Source of the DNA: Pannonibacter indicus
Lineage (GTDB): Bacteria > Pseudomonadota > Alphaproteobacteria > Rhizobiales > Stappiaceae
DNA: 44,403 bases
Assembly: GCF_001418225.1 (NCBI RefSeq)
Contig: NZ_LIPT01000016.1
Coordinates: 17,861-62,263 of the forward strand
Direction: 5' to 3'
Under the pieces are notes generated by a model. The model did not search any database. It was given only the letters and a program-made list of their open reading frames with translations, and had not been told where the DNA came from. Each line of letters starts with the position of its first letter. The stretch's first letter is position 1. The position numbers were made by a program, and so were the translations under genes. Of the stretch, positions 16,982-24,794 are shown one piece after another.

Positions 16982-17818
16982 ATGAACCGGGCATCCTCAA
17001 TGTCCGCAAGTGAAACAGATGTCAGGATTGAACCGGTCAAAATGAACCAGCCCCAGCCGATCGGCCCGTCCAGTGGCCTGCCGCCGCAAGGCCCGCTCCC
17101 GCCAAGCCAGAAGGCCTTCAACATTCCTGCCGTGGTGGCCATTCTGGCCGGTCTCATGCTGGTGGTCCACCTGATCCGCACGGAGTTTCTGAGCGCGGAT
17201 GCCAATTACGAGATTCTGGTGCTGTTCGGCTTCTGGCCTGCCCGTTACAGCGCGGAGCTTTTCGGCGCCGGGCTCGTTCCGGGCGGATATGCGGCGGACG
17301 TCTGGTCGTTTCTGACCTATGCCTTCCTTCATGGCAGCTGGGCGCATGTGGGCATGAACATGGCCTGGATGATTGCCTTTGCACCGCCTTTGGCGGTCCG
17401 CCTAGGCACCGTCCGTTTTCTCGCCCTGAGCGCGGTGGCGGCCATTGCCGGCGTTCTGGTGCATCTGGCGCTGCATTTCGGCGAGGCTGTGCCGGTGATT
17501 GGGGCTTCTGCCGCCGTGTCCGGGCAGATGGCGGCGGTGTTCCGTTTCGCCTTCCAGCCGGGCGGGCCGATGGCCGGTGGCAACCGCAATGATCCGCGGG
17601 CCTATGAGCTGCCGGTTGCGCCCTTGCGCGACGCCCTGTTGAATGCCCGCGTCCGCAATCTCCTGATCCTGTGGTTCGGCATCAATCTGCTGTTCGGCGT
17701 GGCGGGCGGGGAACTTCTCGGTGCCTCCGGGGATATCGCCTGGGAAGCGCATGTGGGCGGCTTTCTGGCCGGGTTTCTCCTGTTTCCCTATTTCGACCCT
17801 GTCCGGCGGTTTCGATAA
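16982..17818 (+). CDS. Rhomboid family intramembrane serine protease
   Basis: A polytopic membrane protein of 278 residues from the ATG at 16982; an alternative start at 17042 (MNQPQP) would give 258 residues, and neither has a strong ribosome site. The N-terminus is a Pro-rich cytosolic tail. The conserved HGSWAHVGMNM loop leads into the catalytic Ser of GASAAVSG (GxSxxxG), and the catalytic His is in EAHVGGFLAGF of the last helix. Rhomboids cut single-pass membrane proteins inside the bilayer; the substrate here is unknown. About six hydrophobic segments are visible. The upstream region carries a terminator-like hairpin that may attenuate expression. Confidence 0.88.
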   Translation: MNRASSMSASETDVRIEPVKMNQPQPIGPSSGLPPQGPLPPSQKAFNIPAVVAILAGLMLVVHLIRTEFLSADANYEILVLFGFWPARYSAELFGAGLVPGGYAADVWSFLTYAFLHGSWAHVGMNMAWMIAFAPPLAVRLGTVRFLALSAVAAIAGVLVHLALHFGEAVPVIGASAAVSGQMAAVFRFAFQPGGPMAGGNRNDPRAYELPVAPLRDALLNARVRNLLILWFGINLLFGVAGGELLGASGDIAWEAHVGGFLAGFLLFPYFDPVRRFR

Positions 17819-17953
17819 TGTGACGTAAAGTGAAGCTCTCCGCCCAATGCAGGATTTGCATCCGCTGCGCTTTTGAGGGCATGATGAACGTCAGGTTACC
17901 GCCGGGAGGAGATGGGAGGTAGCCGGTGCCACGTCAGCTATCGGGAGAGCAGC

Positions 17954-18385
17954 ATGACAGTAGCTTCGATTCTCAATACCAAAGGCCGTGACGTGATCAC
18001 GGCGAGTTCGTCGGCCACGGCCGGCGACATCTGCAAGCTTCTTGCAGAAAAGCGGATTGGCGCGGTGGTGATCACTGATGCGAAGCGGCACATCGAAGGC
18101 ATCGTTTCGGAACGTGATATCGTGCGTGTCATCGGGGCGGAGGGGCCGGAAGCCCTGAACAAGCCGGTGACGGCCATCATGACCCGCACCGTGATCAGCG
18201 CATCTGAAGGCGATACGCTCAACAGCATCATGTCCCGGATGACATCCGGCCGCTTCCGCCACATGCCTGTGGTGTCCGGCGGCAAACTGACCGGCCTCAT
18301 CTCCATCGGCGACGTGGTCAAGCACCGCATCGCACAGGTGGAAGAGGAAGCCGAGCAGATGCGCAATTACATCGCCATGGCGTAA
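17954..18385 (+). CDS. CBS-domain pair protein
   Basis: A 143-residue cytosolic protein made almost entirely of two CBS domains, at about 5-65 and 75-130, each with the typical GxxPVVxxGKLxG-like or VVITDAKRHIEGIVSERDI pattern. Such stand-alone pairs bind adenosine nucleotides, NAD or similar ligands and act as sensors or regulators. The start is set by a GGGAGAG site just before the ATG. It ends shortly before a strong hairpin and converges with the CoA-binding protein gene. I cannot name its partner; the rhomboid gene 135 bases upstream is the nearest same-strand neighbour. Confidence 0.92.
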   Translation: MTVASILNTKGRDVITASSSATAGDICKLLAEKRIGAVVITDAKRHIEGIVSERDIVRVIGAEGPEALNKPVTAIMTRTVISASEGDTLNSIMSRMTSGRFRHMPVVSGGKLTGLISIGDVVKHRIAQVEEEAEQMRNYIAMA

Positions 18386-18397
18386 AGGCCTTGCGTG

Positions 18398-18419
18398 GCC
18401 CCGGCAGGCGTGCCGGGGC
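18398..18419. terminator. Hairpin between convergent genes
   Basis: Perfect 9-base arms GCCCCGGCA (18398-18406) and TGCCGGGGC (18411-18419) with a GGCG loop, 12 bases after the CBS gene and 20 bases beyond the end of the CoA-binding gene. It has no U-tract but its position suits a shared terminator. Confidence 0.55.
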
Positions 18420-18439
18420 TGCGAGTGCCAGCAGGATGT

Positions 18440-18874
18440 TTATCCGCCTGCAGGAAACAGGCGCGGATACTCGATCTTGGGGCAGCGGTTCATGATCACT
18501 GTCAACCCGGCAGCCTCCGCCTTGGCGGCCGCTTCCGCGTGCTCGACGCCGATCTGCATCCAGATCACCTTCGGACGGCTGGCCAGCGCCAGTGCCTCGG
18601 TGACGATGCCAGGCACCGCATCGGACGCGCGGAAAATATCCACCATGTCCACCGGCACGGGAATGTCCGTCAGGCTGGCATAGACCGTACGGCCCAGCAG
18701 CTCCTTGCCGGCAAGTCCCGGATTGACCGGATAGACCTCGTAACCCTGATCAATCAGGAATTCCATAACGTGGTGCACCGGCCGGTCCGCATTGGCGCTG
18801 GCGCCGATGATGGCGATGGTCTTCGTCTCTTCAAGGATCCGCCGGATCAGGCTGTCGGGATAGGCGGGCGTCAT
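18440..18874 (-). CDS. CoA-binding domain protein (YccU-like)
   Basis: A 144-residue single-domain Rossmann-fold protein of the CoA-binding family. The N-terminal IAIIGASANADRPVHHVMEFL carries the glycine-rich nucleotide loop, and YEVYPVNPG, VDMVDIFR and VIWMQIG are family hallmarks. The exact reaction is unknown. The start at 18874 is preferred because GGAG lies eight bases upstream; two codons earlier an ATG overlaps the crotonase stop as ATGA but lacks spacing to the same GGAG. It is translationally tied to the crotonase gene just upstream, a pairing I recall from other Hyphomicrobiales. Confidence 0.9.
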   Translation of the reverse strand: MTPAYPDSLIRRILEETKTIAIIGASANADRPVHHVMEFLIDQGYEVYPVNPGLAGKELLGRTVYASLTDIPVPVDMVDIFRASDAVPGIVTEALALASRPKVIWMQIGVEHAEAAAKAEAAGLTVIMNRCPKIEYPRLFPAGG

Positions 18875-18876
18875 GG

Positions 18877-19701
18877 TCATTCTCCGGTCCATTCGGGTTT
18901 GCGCTTCTGCAGGAAGGCGTTGATGCCTTCTTCCGCGTCGCGGGCCATCATGTTCTCCACCATCACCGACGCGGCATAGTCATAGGCCTCGCCCAGCGGC
19001 ATTTCGAGCTGGCGGTAGAAGGCCTCCTTGCCAATCTTCAGCGTCAGCGGCGGCTTGGAGGCGATGACCTCGGCATATTTCTGCACGACCTGTTCCAGAT
19101 AGTCGCCCGGAACTATGCGGTTAATGAGGCCAAAGGACTTGGCGGTGGAGGCATCGATGCTTTCCCCCGTCAGCAGCATCTCCATGGCCTGCTTCGGGCT
19201 GGCATTGCGGCTCACCGCCACCATGGGGGTGGAGCAGAACAGGCCGATGTTGACGCCCGGCGTGCAGAAGGTGGCCGTGTCCGTGGCCATCGCCAGATCG
19301 CAGGAGGCGACAAGCTGGCAGCCGGCCGCCGTTGCAACGCCCGTCACCACCGCAATCACCGGCTTGGGCAGGCGCACGATCTGCTGCATCAGGTCCGAAC
19401 ACTGGCGCATGATGGCTTCATATGTGGCCCGGCCGCCGTCTGCCTCGGCGCGGGCTGCCGTCAGCTCCTTCAGGTCATGCCCGGCGCAGAACACCTTGCC
19501 CTCGGCGCCTAGCAGGATGACCCGCACCGCCGGGTCATTTGCCGCCAGCTCCAGCTCGGAGGACAGCGCGGTCATCATCGCCCGCGACAGGGCATTCATC
19601 CTTTCGGGCTGCTGCAGCACGAGGCGCAGCACGCCATTGTGCAACAGCTTGCCGATCAGCGGGCGGGTTTCGGCTGCGGCGGTGTCTTCTGTCTTCTGCA
19701 T
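18877..19701 (-). CDS. Enoyl-CoA hydratase family protein (ECHDC3-like)
   Basis: A 274-residue crotonase-superfamily protein that resembles the ECHDC3 group. The oxyanion-hole stretches FCAGHDLKEL and VATAAGCQLVA are recognisable. At the first catalytic Glu position it has Gly in TPGVNIGL, while AMEMLLTG keeps the second Glu. It is therefore probably not an ordinary enoyl-CoA hydratase. The start ATG has GGGAAAG about seven bases upstream. Its stop is immediately next to the CoA-binding protein start, so both are one transcript. It is divergent from the thioesterase gene, with 176 bases between. Confidence 0.9.
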   Translation of the reverse strand: MQKTEDTAAAETRPLIGKLLHNGVLRLVLQQPERMNALSRAMMTALSSELELAANDPAVRVILLGAEGKVFCAGHDLKELTAARAEADGGRATYEAIMRQCSDLMQQIVRLPKPVIAVVTGVATAAGCQLVASCDLAMATDTATFCTPGVNIGLFCSTPMVAVSRNASPKQAMEMLLTGESIDASTAKSFGLINRIVPGDYLEQVVQKYAEVIASKPPLTLKIGKEAFYRQLEMPLGEAYDYAASVMVENMMARDAEEGINAFLQKRKPEWTGE

Positions 19702-19877
19702 TCTGCTTTCCCGGCATGGTCACGATGTGGCCGGAGCATACAGCAGCCGGGCCAGCGGGGAAGCAGGCAAAAGGGGCACATCTCTGGTGCTGCCTCCGTC
19801 ATTTGGCCGATGCCCCTCCTGGTTGGCAAGGGCCGTGTTTCCGGCAAGAGTGGTCCAGGAACGAGAAGGGGGACGCG

Positions 19878-20312
19878 ATGCTGCCGGTGATGAGCGTGGA
19901 CGAGGTGGAGGCGTTTCTGCGGGCCGAGTTTCCGCAGATCTATCTGGACGGGCCGCTCACCCGGGTGGAGGAGATCGCGCCGGGGCTCGCCACCCTGCGC
20001 TTCACCGCCAGCGAGCGGCACCTGCGGCCCGGCGGCACAGTGTCCGGCCCTTCGATGATGGCGCTGGCTGATCTTGCCGCCTATGTGGTGATCCTCGCCC
20101 ATGTCGGCCCGGTGGCGCTGGCGGTGACAACGAATCTCAACATCAACTTCCTGCGCAAGCCCGCGCCGGGCGATCTCATCGCCACCTGCCGGATTCTCAA
20201 GCTCGGCCAGCGGCTCGCCGTGGTGGATTGCGCCATCTGCGGGGACGGGGAGGGCGAAATGGCCGCTCACGCCACCGCCACCTACTCGATTCCGCCGCGC
20301 CGGCAGGGCTGA
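19878..20312 (+). CDS. PaaI-type hotdog thioesterase
   Basis: A 144-residue hotdog-fold protein of the PaaI/acyl-CoA thioesterase group. The central helix stretch GGTVSGPSMMALADLAAYVV and the following strand LAVTTNLNINFLRKPAPGDL are typical of the fold. Such enzymes hydrolyse acyl-CoA or aryl-CoA thioesters in the cytosol; the substrate is not evident. AAGGGGGA lies just upstream of the ATG. The gene directly precedes rplM-rpsI, a conserved order in many Hyphomicrobiales, but rplM has its own promoter in the 205-base gap. Longer frames from upstream are not supported by a ribosome site. Confidence 0.9.
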   Translation: MLPVMSVDEVEAFLRAEFPQIYLDGPLTRVEEIAPGLATLRFTASERHLRPGGTVSGPSMMALADLAAYVVILAHVGPVALAVTTNLNINFLRKPAPGDLIATCRILKLGQRLAVVDCAICGDGEGEMAAHATATYSIPPRRQG

Positions 20313-20401
20313 AACGGCAAGATTTATGCGGTATTTAGTTACCGTTTTTGCAAGTCATTGATTTATAAATCTAATTTGAGGCATGGTGCAAATGTTTCGC
20401 C

Positions 20402-20430
20402 TTGACGGTTTGCTGGCGAACGCGTATCAC
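20402..20430 (+). promoter_or_regulatory. Probable rplM-rpsI promoter
   Basis: TTGACG (20402-20407) and TATCAC (20425-20430) are separated by exactly 17 bases, a good sigma-70-type pair for an alphaproteobacterium. Upstream lies an AT-rich tract (20335-20380) with a perfect palindrome GATTTATAAATC at 20360-20371, which could act as an UP element or protein site. The predicted leader is about 80 bases. Confidence 0.7.
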
Positions 20431-20517
20431 CCTGCCCGAACACACGGTGTGCCGTGCGGGATCTCTATCCTGCCAAGCCGCCGTTCTGGTTTCACCGACG
20501 ATTCACGGATCAGACAC

Positions 20518-20982
20518 ATGAAGACCTTCTCTGCCAAGCCGGCTGAGGTCGAGAAAAAGTGGATCTTGATCGACGCTGAAGGCATGGTCGTAGGCCGTCT
20601 GGCTGCCTACATCGCCAGCCATCTGCGTGGCAAGCATCTGCCGACCTTTACTCCGCACGTTGACTGTGGCGACAACATCATTGTCGTCAACGCTGACAAG
20701 GTGGTGCTGACGGGCCGCAAGTACGAAAACAAGAAGTACTACTGGCACACCGGCCATCCGGGCGGCATCAAGGAGCGTACTGCACGCGCCATCATCGAAG
20801 GCCGTTTCCCCGAGCGCGTGCTCGAGAAGGCTGTCGAGCGCATGATGCCGGGCGGCCCGCTGTCCCGCCGCCAGCTCAAGAACCTCAAGGTTTACGCTGG
20901 CCCGACCCACCCGCATGAAGCTCAGACGCCGGTCACCGTCGACGTCAAGAGCCTCAACGAAAAGAACGCGAAGAGGGCTTGA
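20518..20982 (+). CDS. rplM: 50S ribosomal protein L13
   Basis: A 154-residue ribosomal protein that joins early large-subunit assembly. The family signature is clear: [15 protein letters not shown] near the start, [18 protein letters not shown], the [10 protein letters not shown] stretch, and [21 protein letters not shown] toward the end. Length and start agree with alphaproteobacterial L13; the frame is open further upstream but that part is the promoter and leader. rpsI follows two bases after its stop, the usual two-gene operon, driven by the promoter at 20402-20430. Confidence 0.98.
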   Translation: MKTFSAKPAEVEKKWILIDAEGMVVGRLAAYIASHLRGKHLPTFTPHVDCGDNIIVVNADKVVLTGRKYENKKYYWHTGHPGGIKERTARAIIEGRFPERVLEKAVERMMPGGPLSRRQLKNLKVYAGPTHPHEAQTPVTVDVKSLNEKNAKRA

Positions 20983-20984
20983 GC

Positions 20985-21458
20985 ATGGCTGAGCTGCAAT
21001 CCCTGGACCAGCTGAAGGGCGCCGTTCCGGCAGCCGTCGAAGCTCCGGTTCATGTCCAGAAGCTGGACGCCCATGGCCGCGCCTATGCCACCGGCAAGCG
21101 CAAGGACGCGATTGCCCGCGTCTGGGTCAAGCCGGGCACCGGCAAGATCACCGTCAACGGCAAGGACTACACGGCATACTTCGCCCGTCCGGTCCTGCAG
21201 ATGATCCTGCGTCAGCCGATCCTGCTGACCAACCGCGATGGCCAGTATGACATCGTTGCCACCGTCACCGGTGGCGGCCTGTCCGGCCAGGCCGGCGCTC
21301 TGCGTCATGGCATCTCCAAGGCCCTGACCCACTACGAGCCGGAACTGCGCGGCATCCTCAAGAAGGAAGGCTTCATCACCCGCGACAGCCGCGTGGTCGA
21401 GCGCAAGAAGTACGGCCGCGCCAAGGCCCGCCGTTCCTTCCAGTTCTCCAAGCGCTGA
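20985..21458 (+). CDS. rpsI: 30S ribosomal protein S9
   Basis: A 157-residue ribosomal protein of the small subunit. The N-terminal ~35 residues form the extension common in alphaproteobacteria, followed by [29 protein letters not shown], the conserved [19 protein letters not shown] stretch and the basic C-terminus ending [17 protein letters not shown], whose tail contacts tRNA in the P site. The ATG is preceded by GAGGG inside the end of rplM. A strong terminator follows 30 bases after the stop. Confidence 0.98.
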   Translation: MAELQSLDQLKGAVPAAVEAPVHVQKLDAHGRAYATGKRKDAIARVWVKPGTGKITVNGKDYTAYFARPVLQMILRQPILLTNRDGQYDIVATVTGGGLSGQAGALRHGISKALTHYEPELRGILKKEGFITRDSRVVERKKYGRAKARRSFQFSKR

Positions 21459-21487
21459 TCTTTCAGCTGCTTGTCAGACGCAAAAAG

Positions 21488-21517
21488 AACCCGCTGGTGC
21501 GAACCGGCGGGTTTTTT
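21488..21517 (+). terminator. Rho-independent terminator of the rplM-rpsI operon
   Basis: Arms AACCCGCTGGT (21488-21498) and ACCGGCGGGTT (21503-21513) pair over 11 positions with one G-U wobble around a GCGA tetraloop, followed by six T residues. From here to 21753 no further gene is seen. Confidence 0.92.
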
Positions 21518-21753
21518 GTTGTGGGGGGAGAGGTTTTTCAGAAGGCGGCCACAGTGCTGTTGCCTGAAAATGATACTTGCAGCACTTTTTTGAACGAGTT
21601 TTCAAGGAGCATGATGTTTTGCCATTCCTGCGCGCAAAAAGCAGTTCTGCGGGTGCAGGAAAAATGCCTCTGAGCGTTGCGCTTGCCGAAAAACGCGTGG
21701 TTCCACAGGAAGCCAGCTTGGCCCCTGCGAGGCTGCGGACAGGAGATATCAGC

Positions 21754-22191
21754 GTGAAAAGCCTTTTTGCCAGCTGGCCATTCTGGGCGCTGCTTTCGGC
21801 CGGATTTGCTGCCTTGACGGCGGTTTTCGCCAAGGTTGGCGTGGAGAATGTCAATTCCGACTTCGCCACCTTCATCCGCACCATCATCATTCTGATGGCC
21901 GCCGGGCTGATGATCTACATCACGGGCAACTGGCAGGCCCCTTCCACGGTGTCTCCCCGCACCTGGCTCTTCCTCGTTCTGTCAGGGCTTGCCACCGGCG
22001 TCTCCTGGATCTGTTATTTCCGCGCCCTGAAGCTGGGCGACGCGGCAAGGGTCGCTCCCATCGACAAGCTGTCTGTCGTATTCGTCTCTGTCTTCGCCGT
22101 GCTTTTCCTTGGTGAGAAACTGTCCTTCCCCAACTGGCTCGGCGTCGCCATGATCGCAGGCGGTGCTGTGCTGGTGGCTTACAGGGGGTGA
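21754..22191 (+). CDS. Small EamA/DMT-superfamily transporter
   Basis: A 145-residue membrane protein with a single EamA repeat of about five transmembrane helices, roughly half the size of a normal 10-helix drug/metabolite transporter. Visible stretches are SAGFAALTAVFAKVGVENVNSDFATFIRT, GLATGVSWICYFRALKLGDAARVAPIDKLSVVFV and GVAMIAGGAVLVAYRG, typical of the EmrE/EamA half-size form, which probably works as a dimer. The start is a GTG with AGGAG nine bases upstream; an open frame extends 59 codons further but looks non-coding. The substrate is unknown. It stands alone after the rpsI terminator. Confidence 0.9.
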   Translation: MKSLFASWPFWALLSAGFAALTAVFAKVGVENVNSDFATFIRTIIILMAAGLMIYITGNWQAPSTVSPRTWLFLVLSGLATGVSWICYFRALKLGDAARVAPIDKLSVVFVSVFAVLFLGEKLSFPNWLGVAMIAGGAVLVAYRG

Positions 22192-22299
22192 GGGGCGGGA
22201 GGAAGGTCCCGCGATAGCTGTGTGCCGGGCACAAGATCTATGGCCGCCGGTTCTGTTGGAACGTGGCGGGAGCCGGGCGGAAAGGCTCAGGAAACGGAC

Positions 22300-22509
22300 C
22301 AGACCCCGGCACAAGGCCGGGGCGGCGCGGAGAGCGGGCGGGCGCTGGAAATCCCGTCTCACAGCCTGCGATCTGCACCCGTTATCACCGTTGTTACTAC
22401 GTAACGAAACGCGGCGCGTTCGCCACGGCAAAGTGCCGGATGCCCCCATGTTGGGGACGTCCGGTCCAAGCCCCTCCACCGCGCCGTCCCGGCCTTGAGC
22501 CGGGATCTG
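22300..22509. repeat. Inverted pair of 31-base palindromic units in a gene-free region
   Basis: Between the convergent EamA and guaD genes (22192-22605, no gene seen) two 31-base units lie in opposite orientation, at 22300-22330 (+) and 22479-22509 (-). They agree at 28 of 31 bases. Each unit contains a hairpin of the form CCCGGC-N5-GCCGGG (22304-22322 and 22488-22504) followed by CGGCGCGG. A smaller hairpin CCCCA-TGT-TGGGG is at 22444-22456. The arrangement looks like a REP-type doublet. The rest of the gap is plain GC-rich DNA. Confidence 0.8.
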
Positions 22510-22605
22510 TCAGGGACGCACAGCCTCAACACGGCAGCCTTGGGGCGGGACTTGTGTCACCATGCTGGTTGTAAAGAGATGATATTCACCTGACAGTGAC
22601 GCGCT

Positions 22606-23937
22606 TTAAATCAAGCTTGCCCCCTTCATTCCCACCCCCGCCACATAGGTCTCCACCACCGCCCTGTCGTCACCCAGCGTCTGCAGGATGAAAAGCTCAT
22701 CTGCCAGGGAGCGGGCGGTTTCGGCGCGCAGGGCCATTTCGCGGGTGGCGGCGGGGTTGAGGATGATGATGTCGGCTTCCGTGCCGGGCTCCAGCGTGCC
22801 GATCCTGTCTGCGAGGGACAGGCTTTCGGCATTGCCGCGGGTGGCCCAGTAGAAGGTCTCGAAGGGGTGGAGGCGCTGGCGCTGGAGTTGCAGCACCTTG
22901 TAGCCTTCATCCAGCGTGCGCAGCATGGAATAGGACGTGCCGCCGCCGATATCCGTGGCGATGGCGCTGCGCACGCCCGCGCTGTCCATGCGTGCCTTGT
23001 CGAACAGCCCGCTGCCGAGAAAGAGGTTTGACGTGGGGCAGAACACGGCCACCGAACCCGTCTCCCGCATCACGGAAAGCTCCCGGCCGTTCATGTGGAT
23101 GCAGTGGCCGAGCAAGGTCTTGCGGCCCAGCAGGCCATAGCGCTCATAGATGGCGAGATAATCCGCATCCTGCGGGTAGAGCTCCAGCGTGTAGCTGATT
23201 TCGTTGAGGTTTTCGTTGATGTGGGTCTGCAGGTGGCAGTCCGGAAACTCGCGCAGGAGCGTGCCGGCTGCCTCCAGCTGTTCCGGTGTGGAGGTGATGG
23301 CAAAGCGCGGGGTGATGACGTAGAGCGCGCGGCCCCGCCCGTGCCATTTTTCCAGCAGCGCCCGGCTGTCGTCATAGGCGCTCTGGGCCGTGTCGCACAG
23401 GGCAGCGGGGGCGTTGCGGTCCATCATGGTCTTGCCGCCCAGCATGCGCATGCCGCGCCGCTCCGCCTCCTCGAAATAGGCCTCGGCGGAATTGGGGTGG
23501 CTGGAGCAATAGGCCACCGCCGTGGTGGTGCCATGGGCGATGAGCGTGTCATAGAAGGTGCTGGCGATGCGCGCACCATGGGCCTTGTCGGCAAAGCGCT
23601 GTTCGGCGGGGAACGTGTAGTCGTTCAGCCAGTCCAGCAGCTGGTCCGCCCAGGAGGCGATCACCTGCGCCTGCGGGAAATGCAGATGCGTGTCGATGAA
23701 GCCCGGCAGGATCAGATGCGGGCGGTGGTCGGTGACGGGCGTCCCCTCGGGCGCCCTGGCGGCCACAGCGGCGAAATCACCCGCAGCGGTGATCAGCCCG
23801 TTCTCGATCAAGAGCCCGCCATCTTCATGCACCGCCAGCGCCCCCTCATCGCCCGCGCCCATGGGCCGGCGCAGAAACGAAACGGTACGGCCGCGCAGCA
23901 GCTTTGTGAGGGACTGAGGCAAGGGTCTGATCTCCAT
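22606..23937 (-). CDS. guaD: Guanine deaminase
   Basis: A 443-residue amidohydrolase that deaminates guanine to xanthine. The zinc and catalytic residues of the family are visible: HxH in PGFIDTHLHFPQ, His in THINEN, His in LLGHCIHM and Asp in ATDIGGGTSYSM. The PNSAEAYFEEAERRG and FYWATRGNAESL stretches are typical of bacterial GuaD. Its product xanthine could be reused through the gpt-encoded phosphoribosyltransferase in this window or oxidised. The ribosome site before the ATG is weak. The gene is single; no xanthine dehydrogenase genes are adjacent. Confidence 0.95.
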   Translation of the reverse strand: MEIRPLPQSLTKLLRGRTVSFLRRPMGAGDEGALAVHEDGGLLIENGLITAAGDFAAVAARAPEGTPVTDHRPHLILPGFIDTHLHFPQAQVIASWADQLLDWLNDYTFPAEQRFADKAHGARIASTFYDTLIAHGTTTAVAYCSSHPNSAEAYFEEAERRGMRMLGGKTMMDRNAPAALCDTAQSAYDDSRALLEKWHGRGRALYVITPRFAITSTPEQLEAAGTLLREFPDCHLQTHINENLNEISYTLELYPQDADYLAIYERYGLLGRKTLLGHCIHMNGRELSVMRETGSVAVFCPTSNLFLGSGLFDKARMDSAGVRSAIATDIGGGTSYSMLRTLDEGYKVLQLQRQRLHPFETFYWATRGNAESLSLADRIGTLEPGTEADIIILNPAATREMALRAETARSLADELFILQTLGDDRAVVETYVAGVGMKGASLI

Positions 23938-24029
23938 GTGAACGCGCCCGGAAGCAAGGACGGATTAGGCAGCCATCCGCCAAACCCTTCCCTTTTAATG
24001 AGGGGTAGGGGGCGGCACAAGGGTGGCGA

Positions 24030-24058
24030 TTGCTTTGCTGTCGTTTAAAGACTACATC
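24030..24058 (+). promoter_or_regulatory. Possible promoter/operator of the toxin-antitoxin locus
   Basis: TTGCTT (24030-24035) and TACATC (24053-24058) are 17 bases apart, a weak sigma-70-like pair. The imperfect palindrome GTCGTTTAAAGAC (24040-24052, five of six pairs) lies between them, where an HTH antitoxin could bind. The toxin ATG is only six bases beyond the -10, and there is no ribosome site, so the transcript might be leaderless. Confidence 0.35.
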
Positions 24059-24063
24059 TCATC

Positions 24064-24388
24064 ATGCTTGTCCTGAAGCAAACTGAGACATTTCGCAAAT
24101 GGTGGTCACGGTTGAAGGATGAGCATGCCCGAGGTGTAATTGCTTCCCGGCTGGACCGGCTTTCGTTCGGGCATGCCGGTGATTGTGCGTGCCGTGGGCG
24201 ATGGCATCAGCGAGCTGCGCATTCATCATGGCCGCGGTTACAGGATCTATTTCATCCGCAATGGCGATGAGTTCATTCTTCTGATTTGCGGTGGCGGCAA
24301 GGGATCCCAGGACCGGGATATCAAGGCGGCCAAACGGCTGCTTGCAGAGTGGAAGGCTGGAGATGGTTCGCCCGATCAGCACATTTGA
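24064..24388 (+). pseudogene. RelE/ParE-superfamily toxin, frameshifted (HI1419-type)
   Basis: Two overlapping frames together encode one toxin of the RelE/ParE superfamily found upstream of HI1420-type antitoxins. Frame one (from 24064) gives the N-terminal half, with KQTETFRKWWSRLKD and SRLDRLSFGHAGD (40 residues). Frame two continues from about 24185 with VRAVGDGISELRIHHG, YRIYFIRNGDEFILLICGG and KGSQDRDIKAAKRLLAEW. Removing one T from the GATTGTG at 24181-24187 fuses them into a protein of about 107 residues, the expected size. As the sequence stands, frame one runs on to a premature end at 24270. So the toxin is inactivated by a single-base insertion, unless this is a sequencing error or a programmed frameshift. 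The 3' end overlaps the antitoxin start by 26 bases. Confidence 0.85.
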
Positions 24389-24671
24389 TCCAGCAGAAGC
24401 CCTTGGTACTGATGAGGCAATTGCTGCTTTCATGGCAGAAGCCTTCGCATCGGGGGATCCCGCCTATATCGCTCATGCGCTGGGTGTCGTGGCGCGGGCC
24501 AAGGGCATGAGCCAGATTGCGGCGGAGACTGGCCTTTCCCGGCAGCAGCTCTACCGGTCGTTCAGTGCCAGCGGCAATCCGACATTGCGGACAACTCTGG
24601 CGGTGATGAAGGCGCTCGGCGTGCGGCTGACAGCCGAACCCCGGGATCCGGCGGAACGCCGGAGCGCCTGA
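24363..24671 (+). CDS. HTH antitoxin of the HI1420 type (addiction module antidote)
   Basis: A 102-residue DNA-binding antitoxin. The family N-terminus (FDPAEALGTDEAIAAFMAEAF) is followed by the helix-turn-helix KGMSQIAAETGLSRQQLYRSFSASGNPTLRTTLAVMKALG. It would neutralise the upstream toxin and repress the operon. A GGCTGGAG ribosome site lies just before the ATG, inside the toxin's 3' end, which indicates coupled translation. The antitoxin frame is intact although its toxin is broken, the order of decay expected if the toxin is lost first. The two genes are read left to right, between guaD (-) and speB (+). Confidence 0.93.
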   Translation: MVRPISTFDPAEALGTDEAIAAFMAEAFASGDPAYIAHALGVVARAKGMSQIAAETGLSRQQLYRSFSASGNPTLRTTLAVMKALGVRLTAEPRDPAERRSA

Positions 24672-24794
24672 AGGCTGTCCGGCACACGAAGATGTCTTGA
24701 TGCCCCGGCAAGGCCCTTGTTTTCCCGGATGGCTGGGCTAGGGTCGCGGGCGCGGGGTGTGTTGCCTCATATTTCTGACTTTCCCGGAGTTCCC

